The notes below the pieces were generated by a model that was given only the letters and a program-made list of their open reading frames with translations, had not been told where the DNA came from and did not search any database. Of a stretch of 64,000 nucleotides of DNA, positions 24,481 to 33,098 are shown one piece after another; position 1 is the stretch's first letter; each line of letters opens with the position of its first letter. Source of the DNA: Lachnospiraceae bacterium (GTDB lineage: Bacteria > Bacillota > Clostridia > Lachnospirales > Lachnospiraceae); the NCBI GenBank assembly GCA_003979345.1, contig RYVZ01000014.1:1-64000 (forward strand), given 5' to 3'. The translations under genes were made by a program, and so were the position numbers.

Positions 24481-26463
24481 TCAGACATGGAACTGCTGTA
24501 TCGTCGTCTGTAAGGAGGAGATACTGCTCTTCACGTTCTGCGTCTCATCCGAGACGGTTTCACTCGCATAAGTGATCTCCTGCAGATTATTGTTCACGGA
24601 TTGCACGGCGGTGTCGAGTTCCTTCTGAGACAGATTGATCGTTCCCAGAATCTCATTGATATTAGCAATAGAATTTCGCAGGTCTCCTGTGTTTTCGCTT
24701 AACATATTGCTGACCTGAGCATAATAAGCCGCGTCTTCTTTGTAATTGTCGGCAAGCGTTTCCAGCTTGTCGTAATCCTTCAGCACGACTTCGTCAAGGA
24801 AGGTAATGATGTGATTACTTGCCTCGGAAAGCGCGCTGACACTTCCTAATACTTTTTCTGTCAATGTATTTACTTTTTCGATCTCGCTGCCTGTTGTCTC
24901 GCTGAGTTTTTTGATTTCCTCCGCGACTACTGCAAAACCGCGTCCGGCCTCGCCTGCCCGTGCGGCTTCAATAGACGCGTTTAAGGAAAGCAGATTTGTC
25001 TGTCCCGCGATCTCGCCGATCGCCTGGGATACTTCCACGATCTGACCGATCACCTTGGTTTCCTCAATGGCAGTTTTCAGCTTTTCCCTGCTGTCCACAG
25101 TCACTTTGATCGCATTCTCCTTATCTTCGAGTACATCCGGAACCATCTGTGCCACCCGCTCAATGATTTCGTTTGCACGGATCGTAATGGTCTGCGCGTT
25201 TTCCGCCAGTCCGTCAATGGCTTCCGCTACGTTTTTACAGGTATGATCGATATTTGCGATGCTCTGCGTCTGCGCGGCAACGCTTGCCCCGGTTTCCTCC
25301 ATGATCGCGCTGATTTCCATGATATTTCCATTCATTTTAGAAACATGGGCATTCGTACCGGTTACCATATCCTGAATATGTATCGTTTCCTGATGTGTTT
25401 TTCGAATGGTGGAGATGACTCTGTTCTCTAATTCCGTTTTTAAGTAACTGATTTCTTTTACTTCTGACCGTTCTGCCTTACAATTCTGATTTCCGATCAC
25501 TTTTTCTTTTACGAAACGCTTCAGTTCGCTGAGCGGCTTTAACATGACGGAAATAACAACGTTCAATACAATGACGGATAATACGAGAAGAACGATATCC
25601 GCGATCAGCGGCAGCATTAAATTCTTGCCGACTTTGCCGCTTATGACAGAAGTATCCTGTGTAATGCCGATTTTCCATCCGGTGGTCTTTATGGTCCTTA
25701 CGATGCAGTATTTTTTCACACCGTCATAATCCGTGAAGGTGGATATATTCTGACTTTCCGGATCAATATGCAGCACATCAGTCAAAATCGTATTTCCTTC
25801 TTCTTTTGGCAGATACGCTGCATTTTCGTGTGTGATGACACTGTTATCCTCCGCCAGCAGGAAGGTCTGGATGCTCTCGTCCGTGCTTACATTTTTGACG
25901 ATGCCGATCAGATTATCGATCGTGATGTCTGCAAGCACAACAGCCTGTTCGCCGTCGATCAGGCATGGAACCGCAATGGAGACGATCATCTGTCCTGTCG
26001 CAAAATCCGTATAAGGGGCAGTGAAGATCAGGTCCTGTTTTGCAATTGCGTCCGTCCACCAGCCTCTGGTTGTCGGATCAAGGTCAAGGCTCGAATGGTC
26101 GGCTGGTAAAACACCGCCGTTATATCCGAAGCAGCAATAGTACATAAGGGCGTTATCATTCTCTGCCAGATTCGCCTCTAAGAAATCCATAATGGCTTCC
26201 GTATCGTCCTTATGCATACCTTCCAATGCATTTTTCATTGTCTCAACGATGCCTGCCTGCCCGACCAGCCATTCATCAATGATATCGCCGGTGCTTTCCG
26301 CTTCTGCGGTAAGTACGTTGTGCTCGCTTGTTTTCAGCGCATCGTAAAGCACGATGCTGCTGATCACAGCGGTCACGGTTATGATCAGGATGGTGCTCAA
26401 TGCTGCATAAAGAATGATTTTTCCCTTGATACTTCCCCAAAATGACTGCGTTTCTTTTTTCAT
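24481..26463 (-). CDS. Methyl-accepting chemotaxis protein with Cache-type sensor
   Basis: A 660-residue chemoreceptor. A transmembrane helix (residues about 14-40) precedes an extracellular double-Cache-like domain (WWTDAIAKQDLIFTAPYTDFATGQMIVSIA), then a second helix near 285-310. The cytoplasmic signalling tip reads GQTNLLSLNASIEAARAGEAGRGFAVVAEEIKKLSE. A typical HAMP domain is not obvious; a short linker with ELKRFVKEKV stands in its place. It should pass ligand signals to CheA/CheW. No other chemotaxis gene is in the window. Confidence 0.93.
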   Translation of the reverse strand: MKKETQSFWGSIKGKIILYAALSTILIITVTAVISSIVLYDALKTSEHNVLTAEAESTGDIIDEWLVGQAGIVETMKNALEGMHKDDTEAIMDFLEANLAENDNALMYYCCFGYNGGVLPADHSSLDLDPTTRGWWTDAIAKQDLIFTAPYTDFATGQMIVSIAVPCLIDGEQAVVLADITIDNLIGIVKNVSTDESIQTFLLAEDNSVITHENAAYLPKEEGNTILTDVLHIDPESQNISTFTDYDGVKKYCIVRTIKTTGWKIGITQDTSVISGKVGKNLMLPLIADIVLLVLSVIVLNVVISVMLKPLSELKRFVKEKVIGNQNCKAERSEVKEISYLKTELENRVISTIRKTHQETIHIQDMVTGTNAHVSKMNGNIMEISAIMEETGASVAAQTQSIANIDHTCKNVAEAIDGLAENAQTITIRANEIIERVAQMVPDVLEDKENAIKVTVDSREKLKTAIEETKVIGQIVEVSQAIGEIAGQTNLLSLNASIEAARAGEAGRGFAVVAEEIKKLSETTGSEIEKVNTLTEKVLGSVSALSEASNHIITFLDEVVLKDYDKLETLADNYKEDAAYYAQVSNMLSENTGDLRNSIANINEILGTINLSQKELDTAVQSVNNNLQEITYASETVSDETQNVKSSISSLQTTIQQFHV

Positions 26464-26789
26464 TCGTTCGTATTCTCCTGATGTAATATGATAAGTTTGC
26501 GGAAGCTCAGTCGTATCGTGTCAAACCGGACAGGACTGGAAAATGCCTTCCGTATACAGATTATTTTAGCAGAAGGAGTGGTGCTTCGCAATTTAGGATA
26601 CGCCGGAAATAATGCAATTGGTGCCGAAAAAGAAACAATTGGCGCCAATTACATCATATGTTATCCGATCCGGACTGTTTTTTGAAAGCTTTTCTATTTT
26701 CATATGGAAAGTTCATAAAACGCTCTTTAAGTTATTGAAACAACCTCCCTGTTATGCTACAATAGGGAAAACGAAAAAGGAGGACTCCC
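26464..26789. promoter_or_regulatory. Divergent control region with perfect 14-bp palindrome and nitroreductase promoter
   Basis: This 326-base gap separates the chemoreceptor and the nitroreductase. AATTGGCGCCAATT at 26637-26650 is a perfect palindrome, and a half copy, CAATTGGTGCC, lies at 26615-26625. The nitroreductase promoter is TTGAAA (26735-26740), 17 bases, TACAAT (26758-26763). The palindrome sits about 85 bases upstream of that -35. No gene seen in the gap. Confidence 0.6.
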
Positions 26790-27326
26790 ATGACAGCAAA
26801 GGAATGCATTACAACGAGACGCAGTATCCGTAAATTCAAGGAAGATCCTGTCAGTCATGAACTCTTAAACGCCATTGTTGAGACAGCTTCCTATGCACCG
26901 AGCTGGAAGAATACACAGATCACGCGGTATACCGTGATAGAGGATTCCGCGAAAAAAGCGGAGCTCGCTTCGAAATCGACGATTCCCCATAATGCGGATA
27001 TCATTAACGGTGCGCCTGCCCTGGTTGTTGTCACGCTGATCAAAAACCGCTGCGGTTTTGAGCGGGACGGATCCTATACGACGAGCAAGGGCGATCACTG
27101 GCAGATGTTTGATGCGGGTGTCGCGGCTCAGACGTTTTGTCTTGCAGCGTGGGAACAGGGAATTGGTTCCGTGATCATGGGAATCTTCGATGAAAAAGAG
27201 ATCGAGGATCTATTGGCGGTTCCTGAAGATCAGGAGGTGGCGGCACTGATTGCGATCGGTTATCCCGATGAGGCGCCGGCGGCTCCCGCAAGAAAATCTA
27301 CTGATATATTACTTCAATACAAATAA
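26790..27326 (+). CDS. Nitroreductase-family flavoprotein
   Basis: A 178-residue FMN-dependent NAD(P)H oxidoreductase. ITTRRSIRKFKEDPVSHELL, the FMN-binding Arg segment, and the ASYAPSWKNTQ and GIGSVIMGIFDEKEI stretches are typical. The C-terminus gives the IGYPDEAPAAPARKS end of the family. AAAGGAGG precedes ATG 26790. Its own promoter and terminator make it monocistronic. The physiological substrate is unknown. Confidence 0.92.
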   Translation: MTAKECITTRRSIRKFKEDPVSHELLNAIVETASYAPSWKNTQITRYTVIEDSAKKAELASKSTIPHNADIINGAPALVVVTLIKNRCGFERDGSYTTSKGDHWQMFDAGVAAQTFCLAAWEQGIGSVIMGIFDEKEIEDLLAVPEDQEVAALIAIGYPDEAPAAPARKSTDILLQYK

Positions 27327-27332
27327 TCAGGG

Positions 27333-27358
27333 GCGAAGAGTTTTACTCTTCGCTTTTT
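27333..27358 (+). terminator. Terminator after the nitroreductase gene
   Basis: GCGAAGAGT (27333-27341) pairs with ACTCTTCGC (27345-27353) around a TTT loop and is followed by five T. Confidence 0.88.
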
Positions 27359-27368
27359 CATGGCTTTT

Positions 27369-27398
27369 TTGGGAAAATACCCCTGTGAGAAATAATAT
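27369..27398 (+). promoter_or_regulatory. Candidate promoter of pyrB
   Basis: TTGGGA (27369-27374), an 18-base spacer and TAATAT (27393-27398) lie 25 bases before the pyrB start. The short leader leaves no room for a PyrR-type attenuator. Confidence 0.5.
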
Positions 27399-27422
27399 TT
27401 TATGATAAGGAGAAAGTGATAC

Positions 27423-28352
27423 ATGAGACATTTGATGAGTCCACTTGATTTTTCGGTCGAAGAACTGGACACGCTGTTCCGGCTCGCCAATGATATCGAG
27501 CAGCATCGAGGGCGTTATGCGCATGCCTGTGACGGCTTAAAGCTTGCAACCTGTTTTTATGAACCGAGCACGCGCACACGTTTGAGCTTTGAGAGCGCCA
27601 TGCTGAATCTGGGCGGCTCCGTGATCGGCTTTTCTGACGCAGGTTCGTCTTCCGCATCGAAAGGAGAGAGCGTTGCCGATACGATCCGTGTGGTGTCCTG
27701 TTTTGCCGATATCTGCGCGATGCGTCATCCTAAGGAGGGCGCGCCGATGGTCGCGGCGCAGTTTTCCGGTATCCCGGTCATTAACGCGGGGGATGGCGGG
27801 CATCAGCATCCGACGCAGACGCTGACCGATCTTTTAACGATACGCTCCCTCAAAGGACGGCTTGGAAACTTTACGATCGGGCTGTGCGGCGACTTAAAAT
27901 TTGGCAGGACCGTTCATTCGCTCATCAACGCGTTAGTACGGTATGAAGGCATCCGGTTTGTTTTTATCTCTCCGGAGGAATTAAGGATTCCTGATTATCT
28001 GATCGATATGTTAAAAGAAAAAAACATCCCTTACCGCGAAGTCATCAGTCTGGATGACGTCATGCCGGAGCTTGATCTGCTCTATATGACGCGCGTGCAG
28101 AAGGAACGATTCTTCAACGAGGAAGATTATGTACGCCTTAAAGATTTCTATAACCTTGACAAGGCAAAAATGGAGCGCGCCCGCGAGGACATGCTGATCC
28201 TCCATCCGCTCCCGCGTGTGAACGAGATTTCCGTGGAAGTGGACAGTGATCCGCGTGCCGTCTATTTCAAACAGGTACAGTATGGCGTCTATGTGCGCAT
28301 GGCACTGATCCTGACGCTGCTTGGCATTTCAGTCCGGGGAAACGATGAATAA
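27423..28352 (+). CDS. pyrB: Aspartate carbamoyltransferase, catalytic subunit
   Basis: Catalyses the committed step of pyrimidine synthesis, carbamoyl phosphate plus aspartate. FYEPSTRTRLSFESA binds carbamoyl phosphate, GDGGHQHPTQTLTDL gives the HPTQ loop, and ILHPLPRVNEI contributes to aspartate binding. The length of 309 residues is normal. The regulatory subunit gene pyrI lies 189 bases downstream, so the enzyme should be the allosteric PyrB-PyrI holoenzyme. Confidence 0.96.
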   Translation: MRHLMSPLDFSVEELDTLFRLANDIEQHRGRYAHACDGLKLATCFYEPSTRTRLSFESAMLNLGGSVIGFSDAGSSSASKGESVADTIRVVSCFADICAMRHPKEGAPMVAAQFSGIPVINAGDGGHQHPTQTLTDLLTIRSLKGRLGNFTIGLCGDLKFGRTVHSLINALVRYEGIRFVFISPEELRIPDYLIDMLKEKNIPYREVISLDDVMPELDLLYMTRVQKERFFNEEDYVRLKDFYNLDKAKMERAREDMLILHPLPRVNEISVEVDSDPRAVYFKQVQYGVYVRMALILTLLGISVRGNDE

Positions 28353-28365
28353 AGTTTTCTGTGCC

Positions 28366-28438
28366 GGAGGCTCTAAGGAATCGTCAAAAAATAACTTTTA
28401 ACAATTCCTTGGGAGGCGGGGGAAGTATCAGAGCTTCC
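28366..28438 (+). other. Nested inverted repeats between pyrB and pyrI
   Basis: GGAGGCTCT (28366-28374) can pair with AGAGCTTCC (28430-28438), and just inside it AAGGAAT (28375-28381) with ATTCCTT (28404-28410). A competing hairpin GGAAG/CTTCC (28421-28438) uses the same right arm. There is no T tract. It could be a processing or attenuation structure in the pyrBI transcript. Confidence 0.4.
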
Positions 28439-28541
28439 ATATAACGCAGACATACCATATAGAGGTAAATGATAAAAAAGCAGACCATAGTCAAAAAAGT
28501 GTGACGGACTGTGGGAGCGATCAGGAAAGGAAGGTTACCCT

Positions 28542-28973
28542 ATGCTGAACGTAGGAAAAATCGAGGAAGGCTTCGTACTGGATCATATCAAGGCGGGAAA
28601 AAGTCTCTCTATTTATTATCATCTTGGGTTAGACAAGTTGGATTGCACCGTTGCGATCATCAAAAATGCACGCAGCAATAAGCTTGGGAAAAAAGATATT
28701 TTGAAGGTGGAATGTGATATCCATATGCTGGATATGGACGTGCTTGCCGTGATCGATCATAATATCACGGTCAATGTGATCAAGAATGGCAAGATCGTGG
28801 CCAAAAAGGATCTGCAGCTTCCAAAGGAGATCCGCGACGTTTATCAATGCAAAAATCCGCGCTGCATCACATCGATCGAGCAGGGGCTGCCCCATATTTT
28901 CGTGCTTGCCGGCGAGGGGACGGAAACCTATCGCTGCAAGTACTGTGAGGAGAAGGCGCGCGAGCCGATGTGA
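28542..28973 (+). CDS. pyrI: Aspartate carbamoyltransferase, regulatory subunit
   Basis: Binds CTP/ATP and structural zinc. The N-terminal allosteric domain (MLNVGKIEEGFVLDHIKAGKS, IIKNARSNKLGKKDILKVE) is followed by a zinc domain with CKNPRC and CKYC. The 143-residue length is that of the bacterial/archaeal PyrI. AAGGAAGG lies 8 bases before ATG 28542. It is the partner of pyrB upstream. Confidence 0.95.
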   Translation: MLNVGKIEEGFVLDHIKAGKSLSIYYHLGLDKLDCTVAIIKNARSNKLGKKDILKVECDIHMLDMDVLAVIDHNITVNVIKNGKIVAKKDLQLPKEIRDVYQCKNPRCITSIEQGLPHIFVLAGEGTETYRCKYCEEKAREPM

Positions 28974-29200
28974 GAGTGCATCACCCATTCGCAATGGAAA
29001 TTCCTGCCATTGATGGTCACAGACCGTCATAATTTTACGGCAAATTTGCGAAAAATGGTTTCCCTTTGACAGGGAACTTGCTATACTGTAATTATCGCAT
29101 GCGTCCGTGCCCGGTAATGGAAACAAAAACAGGGGCATAGAATACAAAGGAGCCGCGAAAATAGCGGCGAAAGGGGCGTTAGGGAGGAAAGGAGTCGGAC

Positions 29201-29581
29201 ATGGCGGAATTCAGGGAAAGAAAAAGATGGGTATTTTTGGGGCTGCCGTTTACGTTTACCAAATATACGGTCAGGGAGGACATGATCACGGTCAATACCG
29301 GTCTGCTCCGCACGGAGGAGAACGACTGTTATATGTATAAGGTGCAGGATGTGAAGCATACGGCGACACTTGCGGAAAAGATGTTCGGGCTTGGCACGGT
29401 CATCTGCTTTACCGGAGATACGACGGATCCGCAGCTTCAGATTTCCCATATCAAAAATTCCAAGGCGGTGAAAGATTTTATCCTTCAGGCGTCGGAGGAG
29501 GCGCGCATGAAGCGCCGCACAATGAACATGCTCAATATCGGAGCCGGAGACATGGAGGATGCGGACCCGGCGGACTTTTGA
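29201..29581 (+). CDS. Bacterial PH-domain protein
   Basis: A 126-residue protein with a bPH_2-like fold. KYTVREDMITVNTGLLRTEENDCYMYKVQDVKHTATLAEKMFG, then GTVICFTGDTTDPQLQISHI, match the single-domain YdbS/YdbT-like pattern. There is no membrane segment, unlike YdbS. GGAGGAAAGGAG precedes ATG 29201. Function unknown; PH domains of this kind often act in membrane-associated or phage-defence contexts, but nothing nearby supports either. Confidence 0.75.
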   Translation: MAEFRERKRWVFLGLPFTFTKYTVREDMITVNTGLLRTEENDCYMYKVQDVKHTATLAEKMFGLGTVICFTGDTTDPQLQISHIKNSKAVKDFILQASEEARMKRRTMNMLNIGAGDMEDADPADF

Positions 29582-29633
29582 CGGCGGGGTGTCAGCATAC
29601 TCCGTTGACGGTCCTTCGAATGGATGGCGGTAC

Positions 29634-30080
29634 CTATGTTTTTTCATGCCGCTTTGATAACATATGCTCTAAAAAAAGAGAAAACCCGAACCAACAGGGA
29701 GCATAGTCTAAGCGGATGATACCGCGGACATGATAGGGCGAACGATAATAGTTCCACGGACAGCGTTTGTGTTTATCAAGCATACTGCCGCTGACAAATT
29801 CTATCGTAAAAATGCACAGAGTGTAGAACATTCCGCGTGTGAATGCTTTCACTCTGTGTTTTTTTAAGAAAGAAGCGACCGGATACAGGCATGCGGAAAA
29901 TCCATAGATCGGAAACATCCAGAGAGAGGTAAAGCCTCTTAAGGAATAATCGCGTTTTTGAAGTGCGTGCAGGGCTGTAAAAATGATCTCAGTGGTCCAG
30001 CCGAGAAGACCGCAAAAAAGGAAATCAGATATGTTTGCAGTAGTATGAGATCGTGTCTGAATGGGATTATTTTTTTTCAT
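29634..30080 (-). CDS. CmpB-type membrane protein (putative ABC-transporter permease family)
   Basis: A 148-residue protein with about four membrane helices of the ABC_trans_CmpB family. FLFCGLLGWTTEIIFTAL, GFTSLWMFPIYGFSACLYPV and PWNYYRSPYHVRGIIRLDYAPCWFGF are conserved signatures. Despite the family name, no transport role has been shown. The start is ATG 30080. It lies downstream of the ABC operon on the same strand, separated from it by a hairpin element. Confidence 0.8.
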   Translation of the reverse strand: MKKNNPIQTRSHTTANISDFLFCGLLGWTTEIIFTALHALQKRDYSLRGFTSLWMFPIYGFSACLYPVASFLKKHRVKAFTRGMFYTLCIFTIEFVSGSMLDKHKRCPWNYYRSPYHVRGIIRLDYAPCWFGFSLFLEHMLSKRHEKT

Positions 30081-30150
30081 GTGAATCCCCCATGCTGTCT
30101 TTGCTGCGAATCAAATCAAGATGAAAAACGCCTGCTTTTGACGCTTTTCG

Positions 30151-30215
30151 GCGTGAGACGTAGAATTTCTTCGCGAAGCTGTCTTTGCCGCGAGCGTTAG
30201 AAATTCTTCTCACGC
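30151..30215. repeat. Large imperfect palindrome, REP-like
   Basis: GCGTGAGA (30151-30158) pairs with TCTCACGC (30208-30215). AGAATTTCT (30162-30170) pairs with AGAAATTCT (30199-30207), and TCGCG/CGCGA pair further in. Read on the minus strand, it begins GCGTGAGAAGAAT and ends CTCACGCCGAA, closely matching the element after dprA at 61413. It lies about 50 bases after the permease stop. Confidence 0.65.
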
Positions 30216-30265
30216 TATAGTCTGTGCCGGACAGTTTCAAACTATACGCCGTTGAAGAAAGGAGT

Positions 30266-31051
30266 TTACATAATGTCCTTTCTTTGATATTTCCAAAAAG
30301 CGGATGCAATGCCTGCGGCTGTAAAAAGAAGACCAACTGCTGTATATTCAGCGCGCAGACTTCCGTTTATAAGGATGTCTGCACCGTCCGTATAGCCGAA
30401 TGGTGTAAAAAATTTCAAAAATTCCGCATGGGTTGTCAGGTTTGAAACCAGATTCAGAAAGTAGAATAGCGCGGCACTGCCGAGACCGATTCCGGGACCG
30501 CCTCCGTTTATCCATGCGGATACCCCAAAGCAGATCGCGGCAGTCTCGATCTGCATGATCAGGTAGGCAAGGAATAGCATAGCAAGAGAGCGGATATCCG
30601 GTTTTTCGCCGATCAGGAAAGCAGAAAGCAGGCAGATGAAAATTGCCATGGCGTTTAAGATGATGATCTGAACGAGAACCGAAAGCCCTTTTTGGAAAAC
30701 GATCTTGTTCCGGCTGAGCGGGTGCGTGAAAAGAAACTCCGCGGTATGTTCTTTTTCTTCTTTTGAAAGAGCTGATATACCGAGCAGCGCCGCAAAAAAC
30801 GCGCCGCCGAGACCGAGGATATTTCCGCATTCTACGCTGAAAAAGCCCATGAACTCGCCAAAGTTGATCTTATCCATGCCAAATGCTGCGGAAAATCCTC
30901 CCATATTTGCAAACGCGCCGCTGAGTTCCGTCATCTGGCTGCCCATCTCGGGGTAGATCAGAATGCAGATCCCAAGCATGGAGACGATGACTGCAGTCCA
31001 TATGATCAATGCATTTCTGCCCTGTTTTAGTTCGTGTTTTAGAATCGTCAT
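30266..31051 (-). CDS. ABC-2-type transporter permease
   Basis: A 261-residue protein with six predicted membrane helices, starting MTILKHELKQGRNALIIWTAVIV. KEEKEHTAEFLFTHPLSRNKIVFQKG is the conserved cytoplasmic loop of the ABC2_membrane_2/NosY-like permeases. It pairs with the ATPase encoded just upstream on the same strand. The substrate is unknown; small exporters of this type handle antibiotics, lipids or peptides. Confidence 0.9.
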   Translation of the reverse strand: MTILKHELKQGRNALIIWTAVIVSMLGICILIYPEMGSQMTELSGAFANMGGFSAAFGMDKINFGEFMGFFSVECGNILGLGGAFFAALLGISALSKEEKEHTAEFLFTHPLSRNKIVFQKGLSVLVQIIILNAMAIFICLLSAFLIGEKPDIRSLAMLFLAYLIMQIETAAICFGVSAWINGGGPGIGLGSAALFYFLNLVSNLTTHAEFLKFFTPFGYTDGADILINGSLRAEYTAVGLLFTAAGIASAFWKYQRKDIM

Positions 31052-31116
31052 TTGAGTATCCTTTCTTTCTTATATGGACGTGAGTTCTGATCAACAGGAA
31101 TGGTTGCTGCCCGATC

Positions 31117-31992
31117 TTATATGTCGTCGGAACGATAATAGTGCATAAATATATCTTCCATATCCGGTTCGGTCATATTCATGTCGGTGACGGGCATGGA
31201 GGAAAGCGCATGCAGAAGCGTCTGAAGATCGCCGCTGTATAAGAATTTGACGCCGTCTTCCGTCGGCTCTAAATTTTTGATACCGTCGATGGCGGGCGGA
31301 GCGGATACGCCAAAGAGCGTGATCTGTTTTGCGCGGGTATGTCCCAAATGTTTTGTCTCATCACAAATCAGGATACTTCCCTCGCGGATGACGGCGGCAT
31401 GTCTGCAATAGCGCTGTATTTCCGACAGGATATGGGAAGAAAGAAAAATGGCGGCGCCGTTTGCATTGCGTTCGTTTAAGAGCGTGAAAAACTCCCGCTG
31501 CATAAGCGGATCAAGACCGCTCGTAGGTTCATCGAGAATCAGCAGCCGCGGATGGTGCTGCAGTGCGCAGACAATGGAAACTTTCTTCCGGTTTCCGAGC
31601 GACAGCTCGCGTATTTTTTTGTTTGGGTCTAATTCTAATCTGTCGATCAGCCGGGCGGCTTCCTTTTGACAGTCAAGCCCGCGCAGGGCTGCGCTGTAAC
31701 GGATGACCTCACGGACCTTCATGTCGCGGTAAAAGGAAGCTTCCGACGGCATGTATCCGGTTTCTTTTAGAATTTTATTCTTCTGCCTGCGGATATCCAT
31801 GCCGAGGAGTTCTGCGCTTCCGCTTGTAGGGGCGATCAGCCCGAGGAGCGAGCGGATGGTCGTGCTTTTTCCGGCTCCGTTCGGACCGATAAAACCGAAA
31901 AAGTCTCCCTCGCTTACCGTCAGGCTGATATCGGTGATTCCTCTTGATGTTCCGTAATATTTTGTCAGAGAATCTGTTTTGATCGCGTACAT
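31117..31992 (-). CDS. ABC transporter ATP-binding protein
   Basis: Walker A GPNGAGKST, a degenerate signature LSLGNRKKVS, Walker B LLILDEPTSGLDP and the switch His in SSHIL are all present in this 291-residue ATPase, of the CcmA/BcrA exporter type. I start it at ATG 31992 (MYAIKTDSLTKYYG), with AAAGGA 12 bases upstream; the frame stays open to 32112 but those residues are unlike the family. It lies between the TetR and permease genes, forming one operon. Confidence 0.92.
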   Translation of the reverse strand: MYAIKTDSLTKYYGTSRGITDISLTVSEGDFFGFIGPNGAGKSTTIRSLLGLIAPTSGSAELLGMDIRRQKNKILKETGYMPSEASFYRDMKVREVIRYSAALRGLDCQKEAARLIDRLELDPNKKIRELSLGNRKKVSIVCALQHHPRLLILDEPTSGLDPLMQREFFTLLNERNANGAAIFLSSHILSEIQRYCRHAAVIREGSILICDETKHLGHTRAKQITLFGVSAPPAIDGIKNLEPTEDGVKFLYSGDLQTLLHALSSMPVTDMNMTEPDMEDIFMHYYRSDDI

Positions 31993-32144
31993 GGTGTGAT
32001 TTAATCCTTTCTGATTGCTGATGACCATTCTGGCTGACTGCCTGCAATCGATGCCGCAGGCGTTTACAGACGGATATTCCGGAAGCCGCAGGATTTGTAA
32101 ATCCGTGCGCATCCGCCGGAGGCTTTAAGGAAGTAATGATTGAA

Positions 32145-32759
32145 TCAGCGCTTCCTTAGATAAATCCGTTTCCAAAATGCCAGCATCTGTTCAAAATCCT
32201 GTTCCAGTTTTGCAACATCCAGTTCGCCGTCACGCTGAAAGATCTCCCAGAGATAGCCGACGGAAGAAAGATACATTTCGCGGTACATCATGGGAATATC
32301 AAGCTCCGGAATGAAGTCATCAGGGTCGATCCGCGACAGGGCATCCGAAGCCTTGATGCCGAAATATGACCGGTAGCGTTCCTGAATGGATAAGGATACG
32401 GCAGGGTCTTTTTCATAAAATGCCCGGATAACAAAGGAGGTCATTGTGGGATAGCGCGCCATCATGTGAAGCTTGGCTCTCATCCCGCGTTCCATCATTT
32501 CAAACAGATCGTCCGGATCGTAACAGCCGTATTCGTTCAGATATTTCATCGTTGTGCGGCAGGCGTTGTCCCACAAAAACAGGTACAGCTCCTTTTTATT
32601 CGTAAAGTAATGAAAGAGCAGGGATTTACTGATCCCGGCACGGTCTGCGATTTCCTGCATTGGACTTTTCTTATAAGGATTGCGGGAAAATACAAGAAAT
32701 CCCGCCTGAATGATCTTTTGCTGTTTCTTTTCCGGCAGCAGATAAAATTTATCGTTCAT
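32145..32759 (-). CDS. TetR-family regulator of the ABC operon
   Basis: A 204-residue regulator with an N-terminal helix-turn-helix, KKSPMQEIADRAGISKSLLFHYFTNKKELYLFLW. The C-terminal domain is of the generic ligand-binding type. It is the first gene of a minus-strand operon with an ABC ATPase and permease, and probably represses it until a toxic ligand appears. An inverted repeat TAAGGAAG/CTTCCTTA (32126-32158) overlaps the end of the gene. Confidence 0.9.
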   Translation of the reverse strand: MNDKFYLLPEKKQQKIIQAGFLVFSRNPYKKSPMQEIADRAGISKSLLFHYFTNKKELYLFLWDNACRTTMKYLNEYGCYDPDDLFEMMERGMRAKLHMMARYPTMTSFVIRAFYEKDPAVSLSIQERYRSYFGIKASDALSRIDPDDFIPELDIPMMYREMYLSSVGYLWEIFQRDGELDVAKLEQDFEQMLAFWKRIYLRKR

Positions 32760-32969
32760 CGTGTTTTCCTCAAATACCGGAGTTTTTTGTGTCTAATAAA
32801 ATCAAAGATTTTAATGTTAAAACTATTATGAACCCGTTGACCGTTTTTGAGAAGCCCTCAGGGACATTTTAGAATAACAAAATCACGGGTGGAGAGCTTC
32901 CTGTTGCTGCGTATATCGCTGGGAATAAAAGTAAAATATGCAGATAAAAAATGACATGAAAATGCGGCT

Positions 32970-33070
32970 ATGTTATAATGACGAAAGACATGATACCAGC
33001 GCCGGGCGAAGCGAGTGTGCATCGCGAAGCGTGAGCATGTGCGAAGCAAATGTTATAATGTGGAAAGACA
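32970..33070. repeat. Direct repeat enclosing three GCGAAGC units
   Basis: ATGTTATAATG..GAAAGACA occurs at 32970-32990 and again at 33050-33070, differing at two bases. Between the copies GCGAAGC is repeated three times at 17-18-base steps (from about 33006, 33024 and 33041), joined by G.G.GCAT segments. It sits just upstream of nth. Confidence 0.55.
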
Positions 33071-33098
33071 GAAGACAACAGAAAGGCAAGAACATCAG

